64,000 nucleotides of DNA. It comes from Rotaria socialis. Lineage: Eukaryota; Rotifera; Eurotatoria; Philodinida; Philodinidae. Under the pieces are notes generated by a model. That model worked only from the letters and a program-made list of their open reading frames with translations. It was not told where the DNA came from and did no database searches. Every line of letters begins with the position of its first letter. The first letter of the stretch is position 1. The translations under genes were made by a program, and so were the position numbers. The DNA is taken from the NCBI GenBank assembly GCA_905331475.1, contig CAJNYU010000254.1:1-64000 (forward strand), written 5' to 3'. Of the stretch, positions 11,629-22,740 are shown in pieces.

Positions 11629-14600
11629 TTACATAGACTCGAATTCGTCGATACGTTTTTTCGTATTGCCCTGTCGAATCATCTTTAATGTTTTGTATTT
11701 GTCTCGACCTGAGGCAACATTTTGTTGATGTAAACGATCATTATCGGTAACCTTGCTGGAATTTTGAACAGAACCCAATTCGTCTTTGAGAGCCTGAAGC
11801 AGTAATAGAGCAAAGTGCGTGAACATGTGAATAATCATTTAGTGACAAAAAAAAAGCAAGAAGATCTTCTAAAATCCCGAAAGATCAAAATAAAAATATT
11901 TACCTCAAGTTTTCGTTTCATATTAAGATCTTTTGTTGTAGCAGTAGTACGATTTTCTTCATGACGTGAAGCATATTCATTTGTAAGAAGTTCCACGCCT
12001 CGTCCATTACGACTTGAATTATTTTCTTCTTCATCACTTTCTTCATCTTCCATTGGATTTCCATATTCGCCGGGATGTTCTGTATAATGATTATTATTAG
12101 TATGATTATTAGGATGTTGTTGAGCTTGAAGTACCTAAATATAACATGCAGATTATAATTTGCTCAAGAAAATTCTAAATAGGTTATTGTCTGAGTATTT
12201 TCCTTTTCCCGGTTTAGTTTCAAGTTACATTGCCTACCAAAGGACGAGAAGGTCCTCGTTTATAGTGACGATGCTGCAAGAAAGAAAACAAAGAAGGCCC
12301 TTTTATATATATGTATACGGTCTCGTGCAAAAGAAGTGATGGTTTTATTTCGAAAATGGAATTTCAAATTACCGATTTCTGGAATGAAACAAAAGACTCT
12401 TTGTTTTTATTCTAGGATATATTTAACTTCGTATGAAGACAAATTACGTACTCTCAGTTTAGCTTCACGTAATTGTTCTTCCAGTTCTCGGGCTTCATTC
12501 TCTTTTTGTTGAGCTTCAACAGCTTTTTGGTCAGCTAATCGACGAGCTTGTTCAATTTCTTGCACCTAGAAAAATAGGATATTTTTCTAAACAATGCATC
12601 TTATCAATAAGTAATGTATGAATGTTAATGTTTGTCGTTTTGACTCTCTGTCATGTCAATTTTATTGTTTATACATGCATCATTTTATCTTCGTGAAACA
12701 TGCATTCTTCAAGTTTTATATTTATACCCAAGAACGAACAGAATTGTTTAAATGATATATATGCTGAAATAGTTTATAAAATCATAATAGGAAATTTTAA
12801 AAAGAGAGAAGAATTTTGTTTTTGAAGATTTTTTTATCAAAGATTTATTTTTCTATAGCCAATAGGAGAAGACGTACGACTTATTTTATCACCTCATTAC
12901 GAATACGCAAAGATATGATTTAAAAGATTAAGATTTATCTATGTGCTATTATCACAATAAAGAATTATCAATAGAAACAAATGTCGCATCTTCGATGAGA
13001 CATACGCCAAGCTCTAGTCATGATAGATCAATATACAAGAACGGAAAAGTATTATTAAATTTCTTGCGCTCACATTAAGCAAGCAACCTAACTTTAGTTA
13101 GATGACACTTGATTAACAATTATCAATCTATATAGTTTTAGTAAAATTCATATTTCATTATGGCAAAAGCTCACGTACAATTTTATCCTTTTCTTCTTGT
13201 TCATATCGAACGCGTTCCATCATTCTTTCATGTTCTCTTTCGGCTTCTTCTCGTTCTTGTTTCAAACGTAATTGAGCTTCTTCTGCTTGTTTTCGTTTTT
13301 CTTCTAATTCTTTCGTTATACGACTTTGATCTTCCAAAGCTAAAAGAAACAAAAGAAAACATCCAATGAATTTCATCGAAATAAATCCAAAATAAACTGA
13401 AACACGCAAATCATCATAACAAAAAAGAGATTCATTAACAGAATAATGACTAATGATTGAAATCAAGCAGCTTTTTTTAATGATACAGCGTCTCACATTA
13501 AGTCACAATAGACTAGAAATACATGCTAATTGGTTGTTTGAAATATGATAAAATGTTAAGATATACGTTGCAGTAATGGGACCGGTTCGGTCCCAAATAT
13601 TGGGCACTGATTTCACCTAAATATATATTCGAATATATTTGTAAACCTGTTCATTTCAAGTGAATGAAGAAAGTATAGCACATTTTTTATGGCTTACTTA
13701 CCTGTTTCATAAATCTTCAGAGACGAACAATAGTTTTGCTCATCATTCTGTATATATTTTTATAGACAACCTTTTAGGAGCAAGCGCTAATATACAAACA
13801 AATATTAATTGGTCATCAATTTTCGTTATTATTCAATTGACTAATTAAACCTCGCTCTGTTTCGAACTTCAAAATTATCTTTAAAATATAGCAAATAAAG
13901 TTACATAAAAAGAATCTAATTAATATTTCAAAATGAATAATTTTTCTGAGCTTTTTAGATCTTTCAAGTTTAGCCAGTCATAGTTGTTATTACTTTTTAA
14001 ACTGTAAGAAACGAAATGAAATTTGAAATTTTGACTAAATCTTTCGATCTTGTAGAACTATACTTTCATCTTGCATAGATGCGCTTCCCATCATCATTAC
14101 GCTATTATTTTCAAGTGCTCAATCACTCCGAAATGATAAACTAGACAAGTACATAACAAAGACGGAAAAGCATAACATATATAAATTATTTCTTAAAACC
14201 TAGGCTATATGACACTTTCACCAGACGACATTCAAAGAATAAGAGCATGCTAGTTGAAACAAATTCTGTCCTTTGTACTAAACGACGAACGAAAATGTAG
14301 TGAATCGTTCATGATTAACAAAGAAATGAATGCATATCCACTAAACATACGCTGCAGGCTTTTTTAACGGAAAGATATTTCTAAAATAGAAGTAAAATGC
14401 GTATGCTTTTAACATTATTTGCAGCTCAGTATTCTGGGTCTCTCTTGCAACTATAGAAAGCGTTATAATAATATCTCCAATAAGTTGTTCTAAGTGAATA
14501 TTCCAAAAAAAGAACTAGAAATGAAAACTCTTTTTCTTTATTATTTAGTCGGTTCGGTTCGGTTCCAAAAAAACACAAACCGATCCCATCACTGATACGT

Positions 14601-17410
14601 TGAAATAATATTCACCTCGTCGAGCTTCGGCTGCACTACGTTCAAGATCGTCAACTTTTCTTCTCATTGCTTCACGTTCTTGTTCAGCTTGTTTACGACG
14701 TTCAATTTCAGCTTGAATTCGTTCTCTGAAGGAAAAAAGAACAATTATATTGTGTTTCTTTGTGGGAAGATGAAAACTACCTTTCTTGTAGACGAGCCAT
14801 TTTTTCTTCTTGAGCTTGTGCCTTCATTTGTTGTACTTCAATTGAATCTGCTTTTCGACGACGCATATATAATTCATGGTTACCCATACAAAGTGATAAT
14901 ATTCGTCGATTGATACGAAGTCTTGGTGCATAAAAAATGAAATCTGGTGATTTTCTTTCCATTGGTTTGATAACAAATTTTTTATCGTTGAATGATATAT
15001 TTCTTATTTCACTCCATGGAAAGCCAATTTTAGGTGTTAATCTAAATATAAATTAAAATCAGTAGAGATTTTTTTTTAAAACAATACTATTACCTGTCTT
15101 GTTTATCATATATATTAAGGCCGAGTGCATCAACACCAAGATAAAGTTCAGTACCTTTTTTATTACGAATATCGAAATAGTTGACACCATACATTTCAAG
15201 ATCCTGAGCAATCTTAAGATATTCGAGCATTGCTTCTTCTCTGAAGCGGGAAAAAAGAAGTGTTAACTGTAATTCGGACATTTAATTTATTTACTTGAGC
15301 ATTCCCCGATGTTCTTTCCACCAGTTGACAACACGCTTTTCCCATTCTTCCGGTGACAATTGAAATTGTTCCATGACACGTTTGGGCAAAAGACGTTCGT
15401 TAACTAACGATCCAGGTCGGTGATTTTCATCATTGAAATCACCATGTTTAGCTTGCATTGCATAGGATGCAAGTAGAACACATGTTTCCGGTGGACAATA
15501 GATTTCTTCCGTAAGAATTGATTCTTTGACTTGAAGAAAAAATAATTTCTATGAAACAAAATATATATAAACGACGAATTATTTAGAATAATTTTCTTTT
15601 GAGATTTATACTTGTGTTATTTCTTGAATGAGTTCTTCGGATACTTCTTCAGGAAAGAAACGAGCACGAAATTTGAATGTTAATGTTTGCGGTGAATTCT
15701 TTTTTATATCTTGACCTAACACTTTTTTATTTAATTTTAGCCAACATGGAAAATCTTTTGAATCCGTATATTGAAGGCCAAAAAACCATATTTCACGAAG
15801 AGCAATTGTTTTCACAACCTAAAAAGAAATATTGAAGAGACCCTCATTCATTTAATAGAAAATGCCAGAGAAAGATTTTTAAACTCTTCAGACTTTAATC
15901 TAGCAGACAAACTCTCCAAATGTTATGATAAACATACGGAAATAACAGTCTGCATTAGACTCGAACCATATTCATATCAAATTTTACACCATTCAACTAA
16001 AAATCCCTTACTTGATCGAATAGTTGCTTGCCAGTTGTATTTGGTTGTATGGCAAATTCAAGTTCAGAGTCCATTGTAAGTACTCGAACGTTAACCTAGA
16101 ATAGATAGTGCGTAATTTAAAAATAAAAAAATCGATTATTTGATATCCTAATTAAAACAGTTGCCAATGGTTTGGATACTCGAATAAAAATAAAATTTTA
16201 AAGCTAGTATTAAATCAATTGAATCTAAAATATCATTCATTGGTCAATAACTATAGATTCACTAGTGAATTTAATCAATGAAAATTTCCTAAATCTGATT
16301 GATATAATAGAAGCGAAATATAACGTAGATTTCAATAAGACGTAAGTAGTTCACTTATGGATGAGGACTCTCGTTTTCCTATCGAAGAAGCTGACTGGTG
16401 TTTTCGTTAAGAAATTTTATTGTAAAATAAAAATTCGACAACAATATGAATTGATTTGGCTTCGTTCAATAGATGTAAATATTTCTTACTTTCATATTCA
16501 AAAGAGAATCCATATGAATAAGTCTGATATAATTCATATGAGAACTACTTCAACAGCTTGCGAATTTAGATTAATACGCTTATTGAACTCACACTATCAT
16601 GATGTTTCATGAAAACATTGACATTTATCTAACCAAATCACATCAGTTGAAATCCTATTAGAATTAAGTCTCTGAAAAGTTTACTACATATTAAAATACA
16701 ATCCGATGATCACTTGAAAGTTTCTCGTCTCATAAAAGTGATACCACAAATCAATAATATTCTATGCTAACAAAAAAAAACTAGTCATGTAAGTGACCCT
16801 GGACAAAGTCAGACGAAGTTCAACTAAGCAAAATAATTTCATTTTAAAATCTTTATTTTAAACTTCAGACATGAAAAATATTTCTATTAGAAACCAATTA
16901 TCTTCAACTGTCCATGGGAAAACCTTTGAACCGTATCCAATTTTGGTCAATTCAAATCGATAATTATCAAGAGAAAATATCGATTATTAAAAATTCAAAC
17001 AACCCCGTTGTCGGATGAGCAGTTTTATGTTTCTGCTGTTCAGTAGTTCTGAACAATCATTATTAGAAATAGATATAAAATGATTTCAATAATAAAAATC
17101 ATAGGATTGGTACAGTTGAAATATCAAACAAAATTTGAATGGGACAAATAGATTCGATTATAAATCGATCATAACCATTAAAAGGTTCATTAACGAATTC
17201 AAATTACAAATCTGTCTGATTGAAAATCAAGTTTACTCAATAGGTATTTTGTCGAAATAATAGAGATTCATATAATCCTTTCGACAAAAAAAAAACAAAC
17301 GCAAACTGACGTCTTTGAAATGCTATATTTTCATTCATTTAATCGATGACAATGAGAAATCATTCATCAAATAAAATAATTCAATTTGAACTTACCGCTT
17401 TTGGTGACAT
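11629..17410 (-). CDS. Ezrin/radixin/moesin-type membrane-cytoskeleton linker (tail A form)
   Basis: ERM proteins tie plasma-membrane proteins to cortical F-actin. Exons are 17410-17396 (MSPKA), 16095-16012, 15818-15612, 15548-15295, 15240-15094, 15041-14781, 14725-14616, 13339-13179, 12565-12452, optional 12273-12238, 12134-11904 and 11793-11629. This gives 594 aa with the 36-nt microexon or 582 without it, close to vertebrate moesin. The FERM domain is nearly canonical: [46 protein letters not shown] and [18 protein letters not shown] charged coiled coil follows (about 300-475), then an acidic Asn/Glu-rich linker and the actin-binding tail [26 protein letters not shown], split here as [13 protein letters not shown] and [13 protein letters not shown]. 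The conserved Thr of DKYKTL is present. The start follows CTTTAG by two bases. Invertebrates usually have one ERM gene, so ezrin, radixin and moesin cannot be told apart. Confidence 0.93.
12238..12273 (-). CDS. 36-nt in-frame microexon candidate of the ERM gene
   Basis: The reverse strand reads TTTCTTGCAG, then 36 nt, then GTAGGC. The 36 nt encode [12 protein letters not shown] in phase 0, exactly matching the phase of the exons on either side, so inclusion or skipping both preserve the frame. It would insert a basic patch between the end of the coiled coil (QLREAKLR) and the linker (VLQAQQHP). This is supported by splice signals and phase only; no expression evidence is available. Confidence 0.55.
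13571..14594. mobile_element. Non-autonomous hAT-type DNA transposon with 8-bp TSD
   Basis: This 1,024-bp insertion lies in the 1,276-bp intron between ERM coiled-coil exons. It starts CAGTAATGGGACCGGTTCG and its far end, read on the opposite strand, is CAGTGATGGGATCGGTTTG: 19-bp terminal inverted repeats with three transitions. It is flanked on both sides by the identical octamer ATACGTTG (13563-13570 and 14595-14602). An 8-bp duplication together with CAGTGATG-like ends is typical of the hAT superfamily. GGTTCGGTTCGGTTCC-like subterminal repeats occur near both ends. No open frame inside resembles a transposase, so it is an internally deleted or MITE-like copy mobilised in trans. The intact target duplication and matched ends suggest a fairly recent insertion. 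Confidence 0.85.
16096..17395. other. First intron of the ERM gene
   Basis: This 1.3-kb AT-rich intron follows a 15-nt first coding exon. An open frame at 16361-16612 has no recognisable domain and looks random. Long first introns often carry enhancers, but I see no specific motif. Confidence 0.5.
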
Positions 17411-18462
17411 TGCTAAAGTTTTTGTTGTCTGTGTATAAATGTGTTTGTGTACGTGTAGTTTATTTCAAAAGCTTAATCGATATTGTTCAAAAATATTTTA
17501 TACATAGAGATATCGTCTATCGGCCGTCGTCCACAATGTATATGTGTTTATCTAAAACGATCGACTGAAAAGAGAAAAGAAAAAAAGTTTGCAGGACGAG
17601 AAGAAAAGAATACGAAGAAGAAATGCAATGTATGTCAATAGGACTGCTTTTAAAATCAGTGGAAGAAGAAGAAAAGCAGCTGTGATTCACTTCTGATGTC
17701 ACATCCTGAAACGTAATATACCGCTTAGTAATGTTAGGTTGTAATAGTAATAATAGAGAGACGAAATCAGTGCATACAATAGTTTTTAGGCTATTTGATC
17801 TAAGTCGATGAACAAATGGGTGTACAAGACGAACAAACATGACATAACACGAAGCAACAATGACTCCCTATTCTTCGTATGTAATCGACCGGTAGATTGA
17901 TTGCTAGCACTAAGGGATCATGAGCTATAACTTTCAAACAAAATGCACGTGCTAAAATAAAAAATGTATAAAGTATTAAATCAATAATGGAGTACTAATA
18001 ATTGTTCGAGTTTTACTAATCGATAGAAAGAGAATGATCTAGAGACTTTTTTTTTTGATTTTAGAACTTGTTTTAAGACACACATACTCATATAATTTGT
18101 CACAACTATTGCTATGTCTGGCGAATAATAAAACAAGAAGAAGAAAAGAAAGAGCGGATCAACTATTTGAAAGAAAAATGAATATAGCAACAAAAATGTA
18201 AAATATTTCAGCTTAAGAAACTTGTCCGAAACGTGATTACGTGTGAGAACGCGAGCTGAAGGCCATATTCTTATCATTTTTCTACACAGTTGAATATTTG
18301 TTATAGAGCTTTTATTCAATAAAATAAAACAAACTAAACTATGTAGCTATCAGTCTATTTTCTAAATACTTCTCTTGCTCCATTGACATAACAAAATGAA
18401 CATTCTTGTTAGTTATTCTTTTCAAGAGATTGATGACAGAGTGAAATTGTGCGTCATCTTGA

Positions 18463-18504
18463 CCTATTCCTATATATGTATGTATATACATTTATAGGAA
18501 TAGG
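18463..18504. repeat. 42-bp near-perfect palindrome
   Basis: The left arm CCTATTCCTATATATGTAT and the right arm, read on the other strand, CCTATTCCTATAAATGTAT differ at one of 19 positions, with a spacer of only a few bases. The sequence could form a cruciform or hairpin, or be a very short MITE-like element. No duplicated flank was evident. Confidence 0.75.
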
Positions 18505-18809
18505 CTCTGAATGAATAATGAATAAATGAAATGTTATTATAAAGCGATACTATCAGTTCAATGGTATCATCGCTTCGCATTTCTCGTCTATTTTTATGAC
18601 TCTCCGTTCTTTACTTCTATTTCTCTCTCTCTCTCTCTGTTCAAGTATGTTTTAAATTCAGGTCAATAGTATAAGTACCACTGGCACAATTTGTATGTAA
18701 TTTATGTCTAACACGCGAACAAACAGACTATCGAATTATGTCCAGCATATATTCATCTATTCAATGTTCTGCAAACATTATATAACTATTAGTAAACTCA
18801 CCCAATTGC

Positions 18810-18833
18810 ATATATATATATATATATATATAT
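18810..18833. repeat. (TA)n microsatellite
   Basis: About 11-12 TA dinucleotides in the gene-poor region upstream of the ERM gene. Confidence 0.9.
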
Positions 18834-20963
18834 TACAGCATGTTGTTGTTGTTATTGTTTTTTACAAAACTCGAAACAGCTTAAGAGGTCAAAATCAAGA
18901 GAAAAAGGCGAAAGAAGAAATAAAATTGAAAATTCTAAATAAATAGCACTGATCTCTATTTTTGCATGTATCTAGGATTAAGTCTCATGCATGTTGTTTC
19001 GCATTTATCTTAAGACGGTGATAGCCACTATTGCCGCCGCTTTAACAAAAGCAGTAGAGTGAACAAACAACTGAAGAGAGTGAAGAGAAAAAAAAGAAAG
19101 ATAAGAAGAAAGTCAATTGTGTACGTGAAAGAGAGAGAGAGAGAGAAGTAGCAGACAGATACACAATAAATAATACAGACGAACAGCGGCGTCGGGGAGG
19201 CCCCGTAAGATTTCAACCATTAATTTACTGTATCGAAAGAGAGAATTTTTCGTTTACCTATGTCGTACGTTTGAAGGGAAAGAAAAAAAATGAGAAGAAC
19301 GAACGAACAAACGATACACAAAATATACGTTGTTTCTTCTTCTTCTTCTTCTCCTTCGTTTCTTCTAATGAGGTCGAATACGAAAAAATGGATCTATACA
19401 TATATGTGATGATAACGTGTCAATTTTGCTACAATTTTATCTTTTTTTTCTTATTCGATTGTTCAAGTTAAAAAGAATATTCAAATAAGTAAATGGTATC
19501 GATCAAGCTAATTTATTCAGTGTCGTCTGCGATGAAAAATGAGACAAAAGAAAAATAATGAATGACCGATCTTGAGGACAGACAGAGAAAACAAAGATGA
19601 AGACATAAAATGAATTGAGTTGCCTCTTGTCACGACTTGAGACGGACCTATGTATATATATATATTCATATGCCTTGAAGGTGTCAATACAATAAAATAA
19701 GTGTAGATGAAGGAATATTTTTGGCAACTATCAGAAGAAAACATATTTTCAAATGAATGATTTACTGGAGAAGAGAAAAATGTGGAAAATTTAATCAGAA
19801 GAAACACAGGAAAAGTCAAACCTGCATAGAGTAAAAATACGTTTGTTAATTATTCAACAATAGACCATTTCTACATCAATCGATTCAACTATAATAATAT
19901 GGCGTAGATACATATAAAGCAAACGAACAAAAACATGAGCAAATCACTGAATGAATATTTTTTTACTTACCTTGATGACTCATAAACTTCTTTATATGTC
20001 TATCAAAATAAATTAGCCAATCAAAATTGGATTATTGGAGGCAAAAACAAGTCATTCATGTCGTTGCTATTTTCTTGTTATAATTGAAACCGTATATTGT
20101 ATCACAAATGTTTTCTGTGTTTATCGAAATCTTAAATATACTGAAGTATTTTTAATTCATTCAAATAAAAAAGAAAACGAAGTGTAGATTGTAAAACATG
20201 TTTGCCATTGAAGCAAATTAAAGTTCAGGTAGTTTTTTAGATTACCACAATAATTTATTCTTTCAAAGTAATAGGTAAAGGTGAAATAGTTGATGAAATA
20301 CCATAGGTAATACTTTATGTTGAAATGTAGAAAAACTACTATTCTAAATTATTTAACAAGAAAATTCAACAGGGAAGTATTCATAGAATATTGACGATGT
20401 ATTCAAGACGACATATTAAATTTCTTTTTTTCAGATCAAAGGAAGACAAACAATAAGAACATAGAGAGACGTGTGCATGACAAAAACGCATAACACAATA
20501 AATTATTTCTATACTTAGAAATCTTTGTTTTTCTTCTTTCAACACATAGAACATAAATTATAATTATAGCTAATAAACTTCAATTTTTTTTCAATACATA
20601 TGCCGAATAAGTTTGACTCAACGCCTATCAGTATTAGTGAATATACATGGTCTATTGAATCAAGATCAAATTCAGATATTATAGTCAAATTAATGTTTTA
20701 TAAGATTTATAGGCATGTTTCACTCATAATTTGTATAGATTCGAGGAACTGAGTTATGAATAGTCATATAAACATTAAAAAGTGAGTTTCATTTCATAAT
20801 TACATGCTTCAAGTGAATTTTATTTGGCTGTACATTCCATAGTGAATCTAAATTCGAGTGATGATTGTTGGGGTACATATTCAATTAAAGTTCATTTATT
20901 TCATAAAGAAAAGCATCTATTTCTAACAAGTATAGACCCTGTTTATTTAAATGCATGTGTAGT

Positions 20964-21941
20964 CTATGGTTTGAGTTGTTTTTTCACACCAGCTGGAGGA
21001 ACACATATGATGCGTGTTTTCTCATAGAAAAGATCCGAAAGCCAAGCAGGAACCACTGATAATGGAAAGAATAAGAATTCTGATTGCCACCCTGGTCGAT
21101 AGCGAGTTCGTGGTGCTGTACTTTCTACAGCATGTTGTAATGCTCGCACTACTTTGATGGGATCTTCGGCATATTTCAGAAGAATATTTTTTTTAGTGCT
21201 TTCAAAATAAGTTTTAAAAAACTCATCACCCCATCGTTCTTGAACATCGACTGGCAATTGTGCTTGAAGTTCGCTTGCTGACGTAGCATATTTCCCAATG
21301 ATAGGCGTTCGCATAATGCCTGGCTCGATGATACTAACGCGTAAACCCCATGCTACCATTTCACGACGAAGACAATCAGAGAACGATTCAAGTGCATACT
21401 TCGAAGCACAATAAGCTGAAGCCGATGGTGGAGAGATGAAGCCAGCTATCGAGCAAATATTGACTACACGCGAGTCTGGTTTTGTTATAAGTAACGGTAA
21501 AAACGTTTTTGTCATATCTACATGACCAAAAAAATTGATGTCCATCACTTGACGTATCGTTTCTGTTTTAATCCAATCAATATAACCCGTGCTGATGATG
21601 CCTGCATTGTTAACCAGGGCATGTAATGTGTTCGTCTTCTTTCTCACCAAATCGTAAGCTGCATCGATGTGTTCACGTCGAGTAATATCAAGTTGAAAGA
21701 TAGTTGCTCGTGATGAAAGTTGATTGATGAGCGTATCTTTACTCGCAGGATTGTAAATGCCAGCGAATACATTGAAACCTTTTCTGTCGAGCTCAATTGC
21801 TAATGTATTCCCGAACCCCGAATCACACCCACTGATTAAAACGTATTTTCCTCGGACATCAATGATGGGTGCAGGGAAAAAGTGTTGATATAATCTATAG
21901 GCGATGTACAAAAACAAGACGAAGGCAACGATGAAAACCAT
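20964..21941 (-). CDS. Membrane-anchored short-chain dehydrogenase, retinol/17-beta-hydroxysteroid type (SDR9C-like)
   Basis: This is a single exon of 325 aa. Enzymes of this group oxidise or reduce retinoids and 3- or 17-hydroxysteroids with NAD(P) at the ER membrane. An N-terminal hydrophobic anchor (MVFIVAFVLFLYIAYRLY) precedes the Rossmann fold. The cofactor motif GCDSGFG (residues 38-44) is the variant typical of SDR9C proteins; NNAG is at 111-114; the catalytic Ser lies in NICSIAG (about 164) and Tyr-Lys in YCASK (177-181). The C-terminus keeps PGWQSEFLFFPLS. The reading frame is open for 24 more codons upstream but without an ATG, so the start at 21941 is chosen; AG lies one base before it. 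A broken copy lies about 5.3 kb away on the same strand. The exact substrate cannot be read from sequence. Confidence 0.9.
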   Translation of the reverse strand: MVFIVAFVLFLYIAYRLYQHFFPAPIIDVRGKYVLISGCDSGFGNTLAIELDRKGFNVFAGIYNPASKDTLINQLSSRATIFQLDITRREHIDAAYDLVRKKTNTLHALVNNAGIISTGYIDWIKTETIRQVMDINFFGHVDMTKTFLPLLITKPDSRVVNICSIAGFISPPSASAYCASKYALESFSDCLRREMVAWGLRVSIIEPGIMRTPIIGKYATSASELQAQLPVDVQERWGDEFFKTYFESTKKNILLKYAEDPIKVVRALQHAVESTAPRTRYRPGWQSEFLFFPLSVVPAWLSDLFYEKTRIICVPPAGVKKQLKP

Positions 21942-22461
21942 GCTTGATGTTGTTATCGTTTTTTTCACAATGACTGTGCAAATACTTGTCGTTCTTTCTC
22001 TTTTGGTTACCACTGTTATCTGATAAAGGGAACGATTGAAATATTATGCTTTCTGAAGAATGAGAGAAACCCATTTGGTCCAGGTAAAAAAAGGATATTT
22101 ATTTGCTGTGACGTTAATAGAAGTATTATAGTCCAACACGCACCATACACTGATAATAACATATGGACGATAATCATAGGAGACAAATAAATGTCGAAAC
22201 TTCGGATTTCATCCGAGAGTTATGTGTATTGCAAAAGTGCACGGGACATATGAGTCATTCTAGAATGTCTGAACACCAAAATTATCATGAGAAACTAGGC
22301 AATTTGATTTCTGGATGCAGTTTTTTTAGGCTTTTTGCAGGTAATTTTTCGTTAGAAAACTACAATTTGATTCAAAGATAATATCAGATTCAGAATCAGC
22401 GTTAAAAACTGAGTGGATTTATATATATTGTGAATAATTCTGGGGAAAATGGTTTTTTTGA

Positions 22462-22502
22462 NTTTTTTTTAAAAAACCCCTTCCCCCCCCCCCCCCCCCC
22501 CC
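22462..22502. other. Ambiguous base followed by homopolymer tracts
   Basis: The only undetermined base (N) in the window is at 22462, inside T-runs, and is followed shortly by a run of about 20 C (22483-22502). This probably marks a weak point of the assembly; the true tract length is uncertain. Confidence 0.85.
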
Positions 22503-22740
22503 ACCGCCGTCAGGGATGGTCTGGTCAAAAATGACAATTTTTTCGATAACTCAGCCATTAGCTTGACGGATCCTTCTCATCTTCGAACTCGACCGAGATA
22601 ATTGATGAATTTATTCTGTGTACAAAATTTCATGGTGATTGGATGAGGCTTTCAAAAGTTATCGTGTAAATGGACGGCCGGACGGACACACTGACCGATT
22701 CTAGAGTGTGCTCCCTTTTTGAGTACACAAAAATGAATCA
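22503..22740. repeat. Probable dispersed repeat remnant
   Basis: The block contains CAGGGATGGT near its left end and TGGACGGCCGGACGGACAC at its right. It is noticeably richer in GC and in CGG/GAC words than its surroundings. A long non-coding stretch before the GGACGG tract resembles degenerate transposon sequence. No target duplication or inverted ends could be fixed, so the class is not assigned. Confidence 0.4.

Larger units (their letters stand above)
17411..20963. other. Gene-poor region upstream of the ERM gene
   Basis: About 3.5 kb without a supported coding gene. It includes the ERM promoter and possible 5' UTR exons, a near-perfect palindrome at 18463-18504, a CT run near 18619-18638, a TA microsatellite at 18810-18833 and a GA run near 19128-19147. 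Open frames here are rich in F/S/L or K and follow simple repeats. Confidence 0.5.

Noticed and set aside
13660..13848. Open frame inside the hAT element as a transposase remnant
   Set aside because: 62 codons without any hAT dimerisation-domain or DDE-like motif; not supportable as transposase.
15528..15530. Alternative acceptor for an ERM FERM-domain exon
   Set aside because: CTTCAAG at 15530 would leave the wrong phase; the acceptor at 15550-15549 restores the conserved [10 protein letters not shown].
16361..16612. Open frame in ERM intron 1
   Set aside because: No homology or codon structure; intron length alone makes such frames expected.
21942..22013. Upstream extension of the SDR protein by 24 codons
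   Set aside because: The frame is open but begins with GTG, not ATG; the membrane anchor starts at the ATG at 21941.
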